64,000 nucleotides of DNA from Agrobacterium tumefaciens (GTDB lineage Bacteria; Pseudomonadota; Alphaproteobacteria; Rhizobiales; Rhizobiaceae): assembly GCA_017744915.1 (NCBI GenBank), contig JAGIAH010000003.1:1-64000 (forward strand), in the 5' to 3' direction. Under the pieces are notes generated by a model, which saw only the letters and a list, made by a program, of their open reading frames with translations, ran no database searches and was not told the DNA's origin. Positions 39,764 to 48,908 of the stretch are shown one piece after another. Position numbers and translations under genes: made by a program. The stretch's first letter is position 1. Every line of letters starts with the position of its first letter.

Positions 39764-42321
39764 CCGGATTCATTCTCCCGTCTTTTGCCAATATCAGAAA
39801 CGCCGCAAGGCTCGCCCGTCGCGAAATCCGCGGCGGTCTGCGCGGCTTTTACATTTTCCTCGCCTGCATTGCGCTTGGAACAGGGGCCATCGCTGCGGTC
39901 AATTCCGTCTCGCGTGCGGTCACCAGCGCGATTGCCACCGAAGGCCAGTCGATTCTGGCGGGCGACGTGCGCTTCGAACTGCGCAACAGGGAGGCGACGG
40001 CGGAGGAGAAGGCCTATCTCGACGGCCTTGGCACCGTCGCGGTCTCCACCGGGCTGCGCTCCATGGCCCGCCTTGCCGACGGCTCCGAACAGACTTTGAC
40101 GGAAGTGAAAGCCATAGACGGCGCCTACCCGCTCTATGGAACTTTCGTCGCCGATCCCAATCGACCTTTGGCGGAACTGCTGGCCGGCAATGGCGACGCC
40201 TATGGCGCCATTGCCGCGCCACTTCTGCTGGAACGGCTCGGTATCAAGGTGGGCGATGAGATACTGCTCGGCAATGTGAAATTGAAATTGACCGGCACCG
40301 TCGTCGACGAGCCGGACGCGCTGTCCGACGGTTTCGGTTTTGCGCCAAGGCTCATCGTCAGCCGCGATGCCCTCTTCGCCTCCGGCCTCGTCCAGACCGG
40401 CAGCCTCGTCGAACACGCCTACAAGATCAAGTTGAACGATCCGTCAGCGCGGGTAACCATGACCGATGCGGCCAACAAGGCCTTTCCCGATGCCGGCTGG
40501 TCCATCCGCACCAGCGACCGGGCAGCACCCTCGCTCACCGAAAACGTCAACCGCTTCTCGCAATTCCTCACACTGGTAGGCCTCACAGCCCTTATCGTCG
40601 GCGGCGTCGGCGTCGCCAACGCCGTTCGCGCCTTTCTCGATTCCAAGCGCACCACGATCGCCTCGCTGAAATGCCTGGGTGCGCCGGCCTCGGTGGTCAC
40701 CATGACCTACCTCTTCCAGATCGCCTTCATTGCCACCGTCGGCATCGTGATCGGCCTTGTGGTTGGCGCCGTTGCGCCGCTTGTCGCCATGCGGTTTCTG
40801 GAAGGTGTGCTGCCGGTGCCAGAAGGACTTGCCTTTTATCCCGGCGCACTCGGTCTCGCCGCCCTGTTCGGTCTCCTGACAACGCTTGCCTTCGCCATCG
40901 TGCCGCTCGGCCAGGCGCGCGAGGTTCCGGCGACGGCGCTTTTCCGCGAACAGGGTTTCGAGGAGGGCAGCTGGCCATCCTGGCCTTATCTCGCTGCAAC
41001 CGGCGTTCTGCTGGCGGCGCTGGCCGCACTGGCCATCTTTTCGGCGGAAGACCGTTTCATCGCCTCGGTCTTCCTTGCGGCAATCGCCTTTGCCTTCGTG
41101 GTGCTGCGGCTGGTGGCTTCCGGCGTCAAGGCCATTGCCAAACGCAGCCCGCGCGTTCACTCCGCAGCCCTTCGTCTGGCGATCGGCAATATTCACCGGC
41201 CCGGTGCGCTTACCCCGTCGGTCGTTCTTTCCCTCGGCCTCGGCCTCACCCTGCTCGTGACGCTGACGCTGATCGACGGCAATCTTCGCCGTGAACTGAC
41301 GGACAGCCTGCCGGACAAGGCACCCAATTTCTTCTTCGTGGATATTCAGGGCAGTGAAGTTCAGGGCTTCCGCGATCTCCTGAAGCGGGAAGCGCCGGAG
41401 GGAACCCTGACCGAAGTGCCGATGCTGCGCGGCCGCATCATGGCGCTGAACGGCACGGATGTGACGAAAATGGAGGTGCCGCCGGGAGGGCGCTGGCTGC
41501 TGCGCGGTGACCGTGGCATCACCTATTCGCAGGACGTTCCCGAAAACGCGACGCTGACGGAGGGAACATGGTGGCAGCCGGATTATAGCGGCGAGCCACT
41601 GGTCTCCTTCGCGGCGAAAGAGGCGGGGGATCTGGGCCTCAAGATCGGTGACAAGGTCACCGTCAACGTGCTCGGTCGCAGCATCACGGCCAAGATCGCC
41701 AATCTGCGCAATGTCGAATGGGAATCGCTGTCGATCAATTTCGTCATGGTGTTTTCGCCGAATACCTTCCGCGGCGCACCGCATGCCTGGCTCGCAACCC
41801 TTGCCGATCCTTCCGCAACCGCCGGCGATGAGGGCCGGATATTGCGCGCCGTCACCAACACCTACCCAACGATCACCAGCGTGCGCGTGAAGGACGCGCT
41901 CGATGTCGTGAACCGGCTGGTCGGCCAGCTTGCCACCGCCATTCGCGCAGCTGCGGCCGTCGCCCTGATAGCCTCCGTCCTCGTTCTCGCCGGCGCGCTT
42001 GCAGCCGGAAACCGCGCCCGCACCCATGACGCGGTCATCCTCAAGACGCTGGGCGGCACGCGAAACCTGCTCATCCGCGCCTTCTCCTACGAATATATGA
42101 TGCTCGGCCTCGCCACCGCCGTCTTCGCGCTTTTTGCCGGCGGCGTTTCCGCATGGTTCGTCGTTGCCCGCATCATGAAACTGCCCTCCAGCTTCCTGCC
42201 CGATGTGGCGATCGGAACCCTTCTCGTCGCCCTCGTCATGACGGTCGGCATCGGCCTCATCGGCACATGGCGGATACTCGGACAGAAGGCGGCGCCGGTT
42301 CTCAGGCAGGCGGGGGAATAA
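39760..42321 (+). CDS. FtsX/MacB-type ABC permease (YbbP-like)
   Basis: An 853-residue inner-membrane permease with about ten helices in the YbbP layout: a helix, a large periplasmic domain, three helices forming an FtsX module, then a second periplasmic domain (about residues 500-690) and a final FtsX module. The start overlaps the ATPase stop by 4 bases. Length is normal for YbbP. The transported lipid or lipoprotein is unknown; the neighbouring esterase suggests an envelope-lipid role. Confidence 0.92.
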   Translation: MTGFILPSFANIRNAARLARREIRGGLRGFYIFLACIALGTGAIAAVNSVSRAVTSAIATEGQSILAGDVRFELRNREATAEEKAYLDGLGTVAVSTGLRSMARLADGSEQTLTEVKAIDGAYPLYGTFVADPNRPLAELLAGNGDAYGAIAAPLLLERLGIKVGDEILLGNVKLKLTGTVVDEPDALSDGFGFAPRLIVSRDALFASGLVQTGSLVEHAYKIKLNDPSARVTMTDAANKAFPDAGWSIRTSDRAAPSLTENVNRFSQFLTLVGLTALIVGGVGVANAVRAFLDSKRTTIASLKCLGAPASVVTMTYLFQIAFIATVGIVIGLVVGAVAPLVAMRFLEGVLPVPEGLAFYPGALGLAALFGLLTTLAFAIVPLGQAREVPATALFREQGFEEGSWPSWPYLAATGVLLAALAALAIFSAEDRFIASVFLAAIAFAFVVLRLVASGVKAIAKRSPRVHSAALRLAIGNIHRPGALTPSVVLSLGLGLTLLVTLTLIDGNLRRELTDSLPDKAPNFFFVDIQGSEVQGFRDLLKREAPEGTLTEVPMLRGRIMALNGTDVTKMEVPPGGRWLLRGDRGITYSQDVPENATLTEGTWWQPDYSGEPLVSFAAKEAGDLGLKIGDKVTVNVLGRSITAKIANLRNVEWESLSINFVMVFSPNTFRGAPHAWLATLADPSATAGDEGRILRAVTNTYPTITSVRVKDALDVVNRLVGQLATAIRAAAAVALIASVLVLAGALAAGNRARTHDAVILKTLGGTRNLLIRAFSYEYMMLGLATAVFALFAGGVSAWFVVARIMKLPSSFLPDVAIGTLLVALVMTVGIGLIGTWRILGQKAAPVLRQAGE

Positions 42322-42370
42322 TCATCGGTTGCGCACCGCTTAACTTTAACGATTAATTCTTTGTAATGAT

Positions 42371-42395
42371 CGCCAAAACGTGAGCGCTTTTCGCG
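42371..42395. repeat. Degenerate RIME-like palindrome
   Basis: CGCCAAAA and TTTTCGCG with one mismatch, around CGTGAGCGC, echo the inner stem and loop of the elements at 10378 and 19971. The outer arms are poorly kept. It lies just upstream of the ybhL-type leader. Confidence 0.4.
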
Positions 42396-42472
42396 CATAT
42401 GGTGTCTTTTCAACCGCAAAAGGCCTTGTATCGGACACGTTCTGCCATCATATTCTTGAGCAGGCTTGCTGA

Positions 42473-42525
42473 AGCTCCGCAGCGGCGCCCGGGAGGTATC
42501 CCGACACCGTAGCAATCACGGAGCT
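42473..42525 (+). ncRNA. ybhL-type leader RNA
   Basis: A perfect 7-bp stem AGCTCCG (42473-42479) / CGGAGCT (42519-42525) encloses a second hairpin CGGGA-GGTA-TCCCG (42490-42503). The structure ends 15 bases before the start codon of a Bax-inhibitor-1 gene. A conserved RNA motif named ybhL has been described upstream of this same gene family in alphaproteobacteria, so this is almost certainly that motif. The ligand or signal is not known. Confidence 0.7.
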
Positions 42526-42539
42526 CAAAAGAGGAAACA

Positions 42540-43277
42540 ATGGCTGACTTCAATAACTACCAGAACCGCATGGCGCAGACCCGTGCACAGTCTGGTGCGA
42601 TGATCGATGAAGGTCTTCGCGCCTACATGCTCAAGGTTTACAACCTGATGGCGCTGGCTCTGGTCATCACCGGCGTCGCGGCGTTCGGCACCTATACGCT
42701 CGCCGCCTCCAACCCGGCTTTTGCCCAGTTGCTTTTCGCATCGCCGCTGCGCTGGGTCGTGATGCTCGCACCGCTGGCACTGGTCTTCTTCCTTAGCTTC
42801 CGTATTCAGAACATGAGCGTTTCCGCTGCGCAGACGACCTTCTGGGTCTACGCTGCACTGATGGGCGTTTCGCTCTCCTCGATCTTCCTGGTCTACACCG
42901 GCCAGAGCATCGTGCAGACGTTCTTTGTGACCGCTGCTTCGTTCGGCGCGCTTTCGCTCTACGGCTACACCACGAAGAAGAATCTCTCGGGCCTCGGTTC
43001 GTTCCTGATCATGGGCCTGTTCGGCTTGATCATCGCGTCGATCGTCAACATCTTCCTCGCATCGTCTGCGCTGCAGTTCGCGATCTCCGCGATCGGCGTT
43101 CTGATCTTTGCAGGTTTGACCGCCTACGACACGCAGAAGATCAAGGAAATGTACTTTGACGCTGATGATGTTGCCGTGGCTGGCCGCAAGGCCATCATGG
43201 GTGCGCTGACGCTCTATCTCGACTTCATCAACCTCTTCACCTTCCTTCTGCAGTTCCTCGGCAACCGCGACGACTAA
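42540..43277 (+). CDS. Bax inhibitor-1/YccA family membrane protein
   Basis: A 245-residue protein with about seven membrane helices. The sequence FRIQNMSVSAAQTTFWVYAALMGVSLSSIFLVYTG and FAGLTAYDTQKIK are hallmarks of BI-1 (the TAYDTQ motif includes the pH-sensing Asp). Family members leak calcium or modulate FtsH. No cell-death role is implied in bacteria. A GAGG ribosome site at 42531 precedes the ATG and the ybhL-type leader precedes that. Confidence 0.94.
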   Translation: MADFNNYQNRMAQTRAQSGAMIDEGLRAYMLKVYNLMALALVITGVAAFGTYTLAASNPAFAQLLFASPLRWVVMLAPLALVFFLSFRIQNMSVSAAQTTFWVYAALMGVSLSSIFLVYTGQSIVQTFFVTAASFGALSLYGYTTKKNLSGLGSFLIMGLFGLIIASIVNIFLASSALQFAISAIGVLIFAGLTAYDTQKIKEMYFDADDVAVAGRKAIMGALTLYLDFINLFTFLLQFLGNRDD

Positions 43278-43302
43278 GGTCAGAAGTTCTGGTGACAGAC
43301 AC

Positions 43303-43332
43303 AAAAAAGGCGGCCGATCGGCCGCCTTTTTT
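43303..43332 (+). terminator. Terminator of the BI-1 gene
   Basis: A long perfect inverted repeat (AAAAAAGGCGGCCGAT/ATCGGCCGCCTTTTTT), 25 bases after the stop, ending in T6. Confidence 0.92.
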
Positions 43333-43395
43333 GTTTGCAAATATCTTTGCGCTTCGCGTGTTCCCGTCGTTATCGACATTACAGCCAGTCAAAGC

Positions 43396-43788
43396 TCACT
43401 CGATAAGCTTCAAAACCTTATCAAAAACCTTGAGAACCTGCGGCAGCTCATGACCGCGCTTGAGGATGCGGCCATCCACATTCACCACGCAATAGGCGCC
43501 CTGTTTCGCCGCCAGTCTGGGGTTCTTCTCGATCCTGTAAAGCGGCATCTCACCCGAGCGCTTGAAGACGGAAAACACCGCCTTCTCCTTCAGATGGTCA
43601 ATGGCGTAGTCACGCCATTCGCCCTCACCCACCATGCGGCCATAGATGCGCAGGATCGCATCCAGCTCGCGGCGGTGAAAGGTGACCGGCAGAGGGTCCT
43701 TGTTCTTCTTATATTCGCGGAGATCGATAACGGTGGAACTGTCGCGTGAAGCGGTCTGCACCTGCTGCACATCCGGTTGATCGGTCAT
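43396..43788 (-). CDS. DUF2794 protein
   Basis: A 130-residue DUF2794 protein, a small family nearly confined to alphaproteobacteria. Typical parts are TFHRRELDAILRIYGRMVGEGEWRDYAIDHLKE and LYRIEKNPRLAAKQG. Function is unknown. It lies alone, convergent with the BI-1 gene; a 382-base stretch without a gene lies upstream. Confidence 0.85.
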   Translation of the reverse strand: MTDQPDVQQVQTASRDSSTVIDLREYKKNKDPLPVTFHRRELDAILRIYGRMVGEGEWRDYAIDHLKEKAVFSVFKRSGEMPLYRIEKNPRLAAKQGAYCVVNVDGRILKRGHELPQVLKVFDKVLKLIE

Positions 43789-44170
43789 CCAATGCCTCCG
43801 AATCCACCCAAATCATCTCATCAATGTGAGCCTGAGACGACGAAATTGCAAGCCTTGCCCCCTGCCGGCAGCAGGCCACCCATTCCATAGGACTTGAGGG
43901 GTTTCGGGCAACGGCAGAACCGGACGCGACGATACGGAACGACGGCAGCACGGCCGCATGACAGCTGCCTCCGTAGAAGCAGAGGTAAAAATTGGTAACC
44001 ATTTAGGCACCCATTTTAGGGGACCCTGCCGTATTTCGGTCAAACCATGGCCTGAATTGGGTGGAATAGTCCTATTGTCAATTGATGCCTAGGCACCAAG
44101 ATGACCCGGTCCGGTGCATTGACCCTTTACCCCCAGCCCCCAATGCCCGGACCGGATCTTCAATAGGCGA
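43789..44170. other. 382-base region without a gene
   Basis: No credible reading frame. It should hold the DUF2794 promoter and the 3' end of the DUF1223 transcript. A strong hairpin lies at 44106-44155. The hexamer AGGCACC occurs twice (near 44005 and 44092). Confidence 0.5.
44106..44155. other. Strong hairpin in the DUF1223 3' region
   Basis: Arms CCGGTCCGG-tGCATTG and CAATGC-cCCGGACCGG pair over 15 bases with a bulge, around a pyrimidine-rich loop of about 19 bases. There is no T-run after it on either strand, so it is not a classical terminator. Could be an mRNA-stability element or part of a small RNA. Confidence 0.5.
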
Positions 44171-44911
44171 TTATGGCGTTTCGCTTCCCAGCAGAATACT
44201 TGCGCCGACGATAGCCGCCGGATCGCCGCTGGCATTGGCGCTCTGCAACAGCACGGCGCAGCCGCCCTTTTTCACCTTTGCCACAACGCTTGCCGGAAGC
44301 TTCACCGTCATCGGCGAACCATCCCACATGCCGACGGTCTGCACGTCATAAACGCTGTGCCAGTAGGATATTTTTTTGCCCTGATTATCGCCCTTCTGCA
44401 CATCCACCGTCTGTTCACGGGTGAAATAGGCAACCACGACATCCGCCCTGCCGCTGCCGGCACCGATATCGATCTCCACCTCGTTCCCGGCAAACTTTGA
44501 CGAGACCGGCACGTTCAGCCCCTTGCCCTCGCGCTTAAAGGCGTCGAGCCTGTCATAGATACCACGGACATCGGCGCCCTTGACATGGTCGCGGCCGTTC
44601 AGAATGGCCTGCGGCGTATAAACCCCGTTGCGACCGAGTGCGCGCATATAGCCATATTGCCGCTCGGTATTTTCCTTCGATGCCAGCGAATCAGTCCAGC
44701 CCAGATAGTTCCAGTAATCGACATGGTATGAGAGACCGACGACATCGCCCTTCTGGATCATCTTGCGCAAAGCCTCATCCGCCGGCGGGCAGGAGGCACA
44801 CCCCTGAGATGTGAACAATTCGACGACGCCCTTCACGGCCTCCTGCGCCTGCGCGGAGGTGACGAGGAACGTGCCGAGAAGACATATCGACAGGGGGAAT
44901 TTCAGCGGCAT
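44171..44911 (-). CDS. DUF1223 secreted thioredoxin-like protein
   Basis: A 246-residue DUF1223 protein. A signal peptide ends after TSAQA before QEAVKGV. The motif ELFTSQGCASCPPADEAL contains a C-x2-C pair in a thioredoxin-like position, so a periplasmic redox role is likely though unproven. I chose the ATG at 44911 (MPLKFPLSICLLG). Widespread in rhizobia, function unknown. Confidence 0.87.
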   Translation of the reverse strand: MPLKFPLSICLLGTFLVTSAQAQEAVKGVVELFTSQGCASCPPADEALRKMIQKGDVVGLSYHVDYWNYLGWTDSLASKENTERQYGYMRALGRNGVYTPQAILNGRDHVKGADVRGIYDRLDAFKREGKGLNVPVSSKFAGNEVEIDIGAGSGRADVVVAYFTREQTVDVQKGDNQGKKISYWHSVYDVQTVGMWDGSPMTVKLPASVVAKVKKGGCAVLLQSANASGDPAAIVGASILLGSETP

Positions 44912-45063
44912 TACAAAAACCTTTGTCCGGAAGAGATCCAGACGAATTGATGCGATCAATCCTGCCGGGATGCAAACCGGAAAATAACGTCTATTGCCCT
45001 TCAATAGAAAGTCACGAAGGGGTGAGCGACAATCACAAAAAACGAGACCAGAAAATGGAAAGA

Positions 45064-45083
45064 CGCCGGGATTTCTCCCGGCG
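45064..45083 (-). terminator. Terminator of acnA
   Basis: A perfect 8-bp stem CGCCGGGA/TCCCGGCG with a TTTC loop, followed on the minus strand by TCTTTCCATTTT. It lies 19 bases after the acnA stop. Confidence 0.75.
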
Positions 45084-45101
45084 CCTGCAATTGTTGAAGC
45101 G

Positions 45102-47795
45102 TTAGGCGGCCAGATCGCGAAGAACGGTCTGCAGAATGCCGCCATTGTTCATGTAGATCACCTCATCCAGCGTATCGATGCGGCAGAGAAGCGGAACTTC
45201 CTTCACCGAACCGTCGCTGTAGGTGATCTTGGCGATCTTCTTTTCACGCGGCTTGATGTCACCTTCGAGACCATCGATCTCGACGATTTCGTCACCCTTG
45301 AGATCAAGGCTCGCCCAGGTCGTACCTTCTTCGAAGACGAAGGGAACGACACCCATGCCGACGAGGTTAGAGCGATGGATACGCTCGAAGGACTGCGCGA
45401 TGACAGCCTTGACACCGAGCAGGTTGGTACCCTTCGCCGCCCAGTCGCGCGACGAGCCATTGCCATATTCGACGCCGGCGAAGATGACGAGCGGAACGCC
45501 TTCCGCCTTGTATTTCATGGCGGCGTCATAGATCGACATCTCTTCCTTGGACGGATAGTGGATGGTGTAGCCACCTTCCTTACCGTTCGGGCCGAGCATG
45601 TGGTTGCGGATGCGGATATTGGCGAAGGTGCCGCGCATCATCACTTCATGATTGCCACGACGCGTGCCGTACTGGTTGAAGTCGGCAACTCCGACCCCAT
45701 GCTCCGTCAGGTAGGCGCCGGCAGGTGAAGCTGCCTTGATCGAACCAGCCGGAGAAATATGGTCGGTGGTGATCTTGTCGCCGAAGAGACCAGGCACGCG
45801 CGCACCCTTGATGTTCTTGAGACCGGTGCCCTTCTTGCCCATGCCGACGAAATAAGGCGGGTTCTGAACATAGGTCGACTGGTCGTCCCAGGCATAGGTC
45901 TGGCCCGGCGGAACCTGAACGGCCTGCCAGTTCGCATCACCCTTGAACACGTCGGCATACTTGGTTTCGTAGAGCTCGCGCGTGACGTATTTCAGGATGA
46001 ATTCCTGGATTTCCTTCGAAGTCGGCCAGATATCCTTGAGATAAACCGGATTGCCGTTCTGGTCGTTGCCGATCGGCTCCTTCGTCAGGTCCTTCTGGAC
46101 CGTGCCGGCAAGCGCGTAAGCCACGACGAGCGGCGGCGAGGCCAGATAGTTCGCCTGAACGTCAGGCGAGATACGGCCTTCGAAGTTGCGGTTGCCCGAG
46201 AGAACACCTGCGGTGATCAGGCCCTTGTCGTTGATCGTCTTGGAGATCGCCGGTGGCAGCGGACCGGAATTGCCGATGCAGGTGGTGCAACCGAAACCGA
46301 CGAGGTTGAAACCGATCGCATCGAGATCCTTCTGCAGACCGGACTTGTCGAGATATTCCGCAACCACCTGCGATCCCGGTGCAAGCGAGGTCTTCACCCA
46401 TGGCTTGGACGTCAGCCCCTTGGCGACCGCATTGCGGGCGAGAAGGCCGGCGGCGATGAGAACCGAGGGGTTGGAGGTGTTGGTGCAGGAGGTGATGGCG
46501 GCAATCGCCACATCGCCATGGCCAAGATCAAAAGCTTCGCCTTCAACTGCGTAACGGTTCGAAAGCTGGCCGGGCTTCTTGTAGTCGTTTTCGAGAGCCG
46601 TCGCAAAATTCGGCGCGATGGTTTCGAGCGGCAGGCGGCCTTCCGGACGCTTCGGACCGGCCATGGAGGGCACGACGTCGCCGAGATCGAGTTCCAGCGT
46701 GTCGGTGAAGACGAGGTCGGAACCATCGCCGGTGCGCCACATGTCCTGAGCCTTGGAGTAGGCCTCAACGAGGGCGATACGGTCCTTGGCGCGGCCGGAC
46801 ATGGTGAGGTAATTGATGGTTTCGCCATCAACCGGGAAGAAGCCGCAGGTCGCGCCATATTCCGGACCCATGTTACCGATGGTCGCACGGTCGGCGAGAG
46901 ACATCGAATCGAGGCCCGGGCCGAAGAATTCGACGAATTTGGAGACGACGCCCTTCTTGCGCAGCATCTGCACCACGGTCAGCACGAGGTCGGTCGCGGT
47001 AACGCCTTCCTTCACCTTTCCGGTCAGCTTGAAACCGATGACCTCGGGCAGGAGCATGGAGACCGGCTGGCCGAGCATGGCTGCCTCAGCCTCGATACCA
47101 CCAACACCCCAGCCGAGAACGCCGAGACCGTTGATCATGGTCGTGTGACTATCAGTGCCGACGCAGGTATCCGGATAAGCGACCGTCTCACCGTCCTCTT
47201 CCTTCGTCCAGACGGTCTGGCCGAGATATTCGAGGTTGACCTGGTGACAGATGCCGGTGCCGGGCGGAACCACACGGAAGTTCTTGAACGCCTGCTGGCC
47301 CCACTTCAGGAAGCGGTAACGCTCGCCATTGCGCTCATATTCCAGTTCAACGTTACGGGCAAAGGCGCTCGGCGTGCCGAATTCGTCAACGATAACGGAG
47401 TGGTCAATGACGAGATCGACAGGAACCAGCGGATTGATCTTTTCCGGGTCGCCACCAAGCGCCCTGATGCCGTCACGCATGGCGGCAAGGTCGACCACGG
47501 CGGGAACACCGGTAAAGTCCTGCATGAGAACGCGGGCGGGGCGGTAGGCGATTTCGGTTTCGGTCAGGCCCTTGTTGTTCAGCCATTCGGAAACCGCCAG
47601 AATGTGTTCCTTGGTGACGGACTGGCCGTCTTCGAAACGCAGCAGGTTTTCCAGAAGAACCTTCATGGAATAGGGCAGCTTGGAAACGCCCTTCAGGCCG
47701 TTGGCTTCAGCCTTGGGAAGGCTGAAATAGACGTATTCCTTACCATCCACGGTAAGGACGGAACGACATTGAAAACTGTCGAGTGATTTGGGCAT
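45102..47795 (-). CDS. acnA: Aconitate hydratase A
   Basis: An 897-residue iron-sulfur enzyme that isomerises citrate to isocitrate in the TCA cycle. The [4Fe-4S] ligands are C437 (ITSCTNTSNPS) and C503 and C506 (GCTTCIGNSGP). The layout matches the AcnA/IRP1 branch, not AcnB. An inverted repeat with 10-base arms lies in its 5' region. It is the fourth TCA gene set in the window, but it is 37 kb from sdh and under its own control. It is divergent from ccmA. Confidence 0.97.
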   Translation of the reverse strand: MPKSLDSFQCRSVLTVDGKEYVYFSLPKAEANGLKGVSKLPYSMKVLLENLLRFEDGQSVTKEHILAVSEWLNNKGLTETEIAYRPARVLMQDFTGVPAVVDLAAMRDGIRALGGDPEKINPLVPVDLVIDHSVIVDEFGTPSAFARNVELEYERNGERYRFLKWGQQAFKNFRVVPPGTGICHQVNLEYLGQTVWTKEEDGETVAYPDTCVGTDSHTTMINGLGVLGWGVGGIEAEAAMLGQPVSMLLPEVIGFKLTGKVKEGVTATDLVLTVVQMLRKKGVVSKFVEFFGPGLDSMSLADRATIGNMGPEYGATCGFFPVDGETINYLTMSGRAKDRIALVEAYSKAQDMWRTGDGSDLVFTDTLELDLGDVVPSMAGPKRPEGRLPLETIAPNFATALENDYKKPGQLSNRYAVEGEAFDLGHGDVAIAAITSCTNTSNPSVLIAAGLLARNAVAKGLTSKPWVKTSLAPGSQVVAEYLDKSGLQKDLDAIGFNLVGFGCTTCIGNSGPLPPAISKTINDKGLITAGVLSGNRNFEGRISPDVQANYLASPPLVVAYALAGTVQKDLTKEPIGNDQNGNPVYLKDIWPTSKEIQEFILKYVTRELYETKYADVFKGDANWQAVQVPPGQTYAWDDQSTYVQNPPYFVGMGKKGTGLKNIKGARVPGLFGDKITTDHISPAGSIKAASPAGAYLTEHGVGVADFNQYGTRRGNHEVMMRGTFANIRIRNHMLGPNGKEGGYTIHYPSKEEMSIYDAAMKYKAEGVPLVIFAGVEYGNGSSRDWAAKGTNLLGVKAVIAQSFERIHRSNLVGMGVVPFVFEEGTTWASLDLKGDEIVEIDGLEGDIKPREKKIAKITYSDGSVKEVPLLCRIDTLDEVIYMNNGGILQTVLRDLAA

Positions 47796-48064
47796 GGATC
47801 AAAACCCCGCTTACACTGATAGCCAACACGTTCGTGCGGACACCTATGCACTCATGCACATCAGGATGCGGGTACGACCATTTCCGCTGTCCGCACGTGA
47901 AAATTGCTCCTCGCAATCGTCAAGTCCGGCGCAAGATGATGTTCACGCCGGCCGCTGGCGTGGTTGACACCCATATAGATAATTTCGGAGAAACGTGCCA
48001 GACCATTCAACGAAGCTAATCGATTTTTTTATCGAGACGACGAAATCTTAAACGGAACCGCAGC
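47796..48064. other. acnA/ccmA divergent intergenic region
   Basis: 269 bases without a gene. It holds a perfect 10-base inverted repeat CGTGCGGACA (47833-47842) / TGTCCGCACG (47888-47897) with a 45-base spacer, and a 6-bp stem CACGCC/GGCGTG at 47944-47962. On the acnA strand the first repeat lies 38-102 bases before the start codon and would fold in the 5' leader if transcribed. No promoter can be fixed with confidence. Confidence 0.5.
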
Positions 48065-48706
48065 ATGGATTTGACGGCGGAAAATCTTGGCGTGCGACGC
48101 GGCGAAGATTTCATATTCATGAACATTTCCTTCAAGTTAAGCGACGGTGAGGCGTTGGTGCTGACCGGCCGCAACGGCTCGGGAAAATCCACGCTGCTGC
48201 GCGCGGTGGCTGGCCTGCTGCGCCCCGAACAAGGGCAGGTGAAGATAGCCGGCAAAGGAATAGACGCCGAGATGCGGCCGTCGGAGGCCTGCCATTATCT
48301 CGGCCATCGCAATGCGATGAAAACCGAACTGACGGTCGCGGAAAATCTCCGCTTCTGGAAGGACTTCCTCGGCGATTTTTCCGGCAGCACGGGCGTGGCG
48401 ATCGACGAGGCAGCGGAGATCGTTGGTCTCGCCGGCATCACCCACCTGCCCTTCGGTTATCTCTCGGCCGGCCAGCAGCGGCGTTTTGCCATGGCGAAGC
48501 TTTTGATCGCATGGCGACCGGTGTGGATTCTCGATGAGCCGACGGCAGCACTCGACAGGGCTGCGGACGCCATGTTTACCGATCTCGTGAAAAGCCACCT
48601 TGGGAAAGGTGGGATCGTTCTGGCTGCGACCCATCAGCCCCTGGGGCTGGAGAAGGCGCGGGAATTGCAGATGACGGGGTTTGCGGGTGTGGAGGCTTGG
48701 GCATGA
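48065..48706 (+). CDS. ccmA: Cytochrome c maturation ATP-binding protein CcmA
   Basis: A 213-residue ABC ATPase of the haem-handling CcmABCD complex. Walker A is GRNGSGKST, the signature is LSAGQQRRFAMAKLL and Walker B is VWILDEPTAALD. The ATP drives release of holo-CcmE from CcmC. It is first of ccmA-B-C-D-G, but a repeat element separates it from ccmB by 202 bases, unlike the usual tight spacing. Confidence 0.95.
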   Translation: MDLTAENLGVRRGEDFIFMNISFKLSDGEALVLTGRNGSGKSTLLRAVAGLLRPEQGQVKIAGKGIDAEMRPSEACHYLGHRNAMKTELTVAENLRFWKDFLGDFSGSTGVAIDEAAEIVGLAGITHLPFGYLSAGQQRRFAMAKLLIAWRPVWILDEPTAALDRAADAMFTDLVKSHLGKGGIVLAATHQPLGLEKARELQMTGFAGVEAWA

Positions 48707-48724
48707 ACGGTTTGCACGCGGGGC

Positions 48725-48884
48725 TTACCCCCCTCTGCCCTGCCGGGCATCTCCCCCTCAAGGGGGGGGGTCGGCAAGGCGCACTCCCGCCGCTTCTTTC
48801 TCCAGCATTGAGATGGGCGAGACCTTGCCGCGGGTCGATCTCCCCCCTTGAGGGGGAGATGCCCGGCAGGGCAGAGGGGGGTAA
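48725..48884. repeat. Perfect 43-bp inverted repeat element between ccmA and ccmB
   Basis: The left arm (48725-48767) and the right arm (48842-48884) are exact reverse complements over 43 bases, opening TTACCCCCCTCTGCCC on the left. The 74-base centre has a further inverted pair GGCAAGG/CCTTGCC. Such GC-rich palindromic elements recur in rhizobial intergenic regions; family name is uncertain. A short open frame through it (48697-48912) is not credible. Confidence 0.85.
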
Positions 48885-48908
48885 CGCCCCAAACGCGGAG
48901 CAACCCCA

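Noticed and set aside
42540..43277. Programmed-cell-death inhibitor
   Set aside because: Bax-inhibitor-1 homologues are ordinary membrane proteins in bacteria, with no evidence here for a death pathway.
45759..47786. 675-codon open frame opposite acnA
   Set aside because: Antisense shadow; AcnA is complete with all three cluster cysteines.
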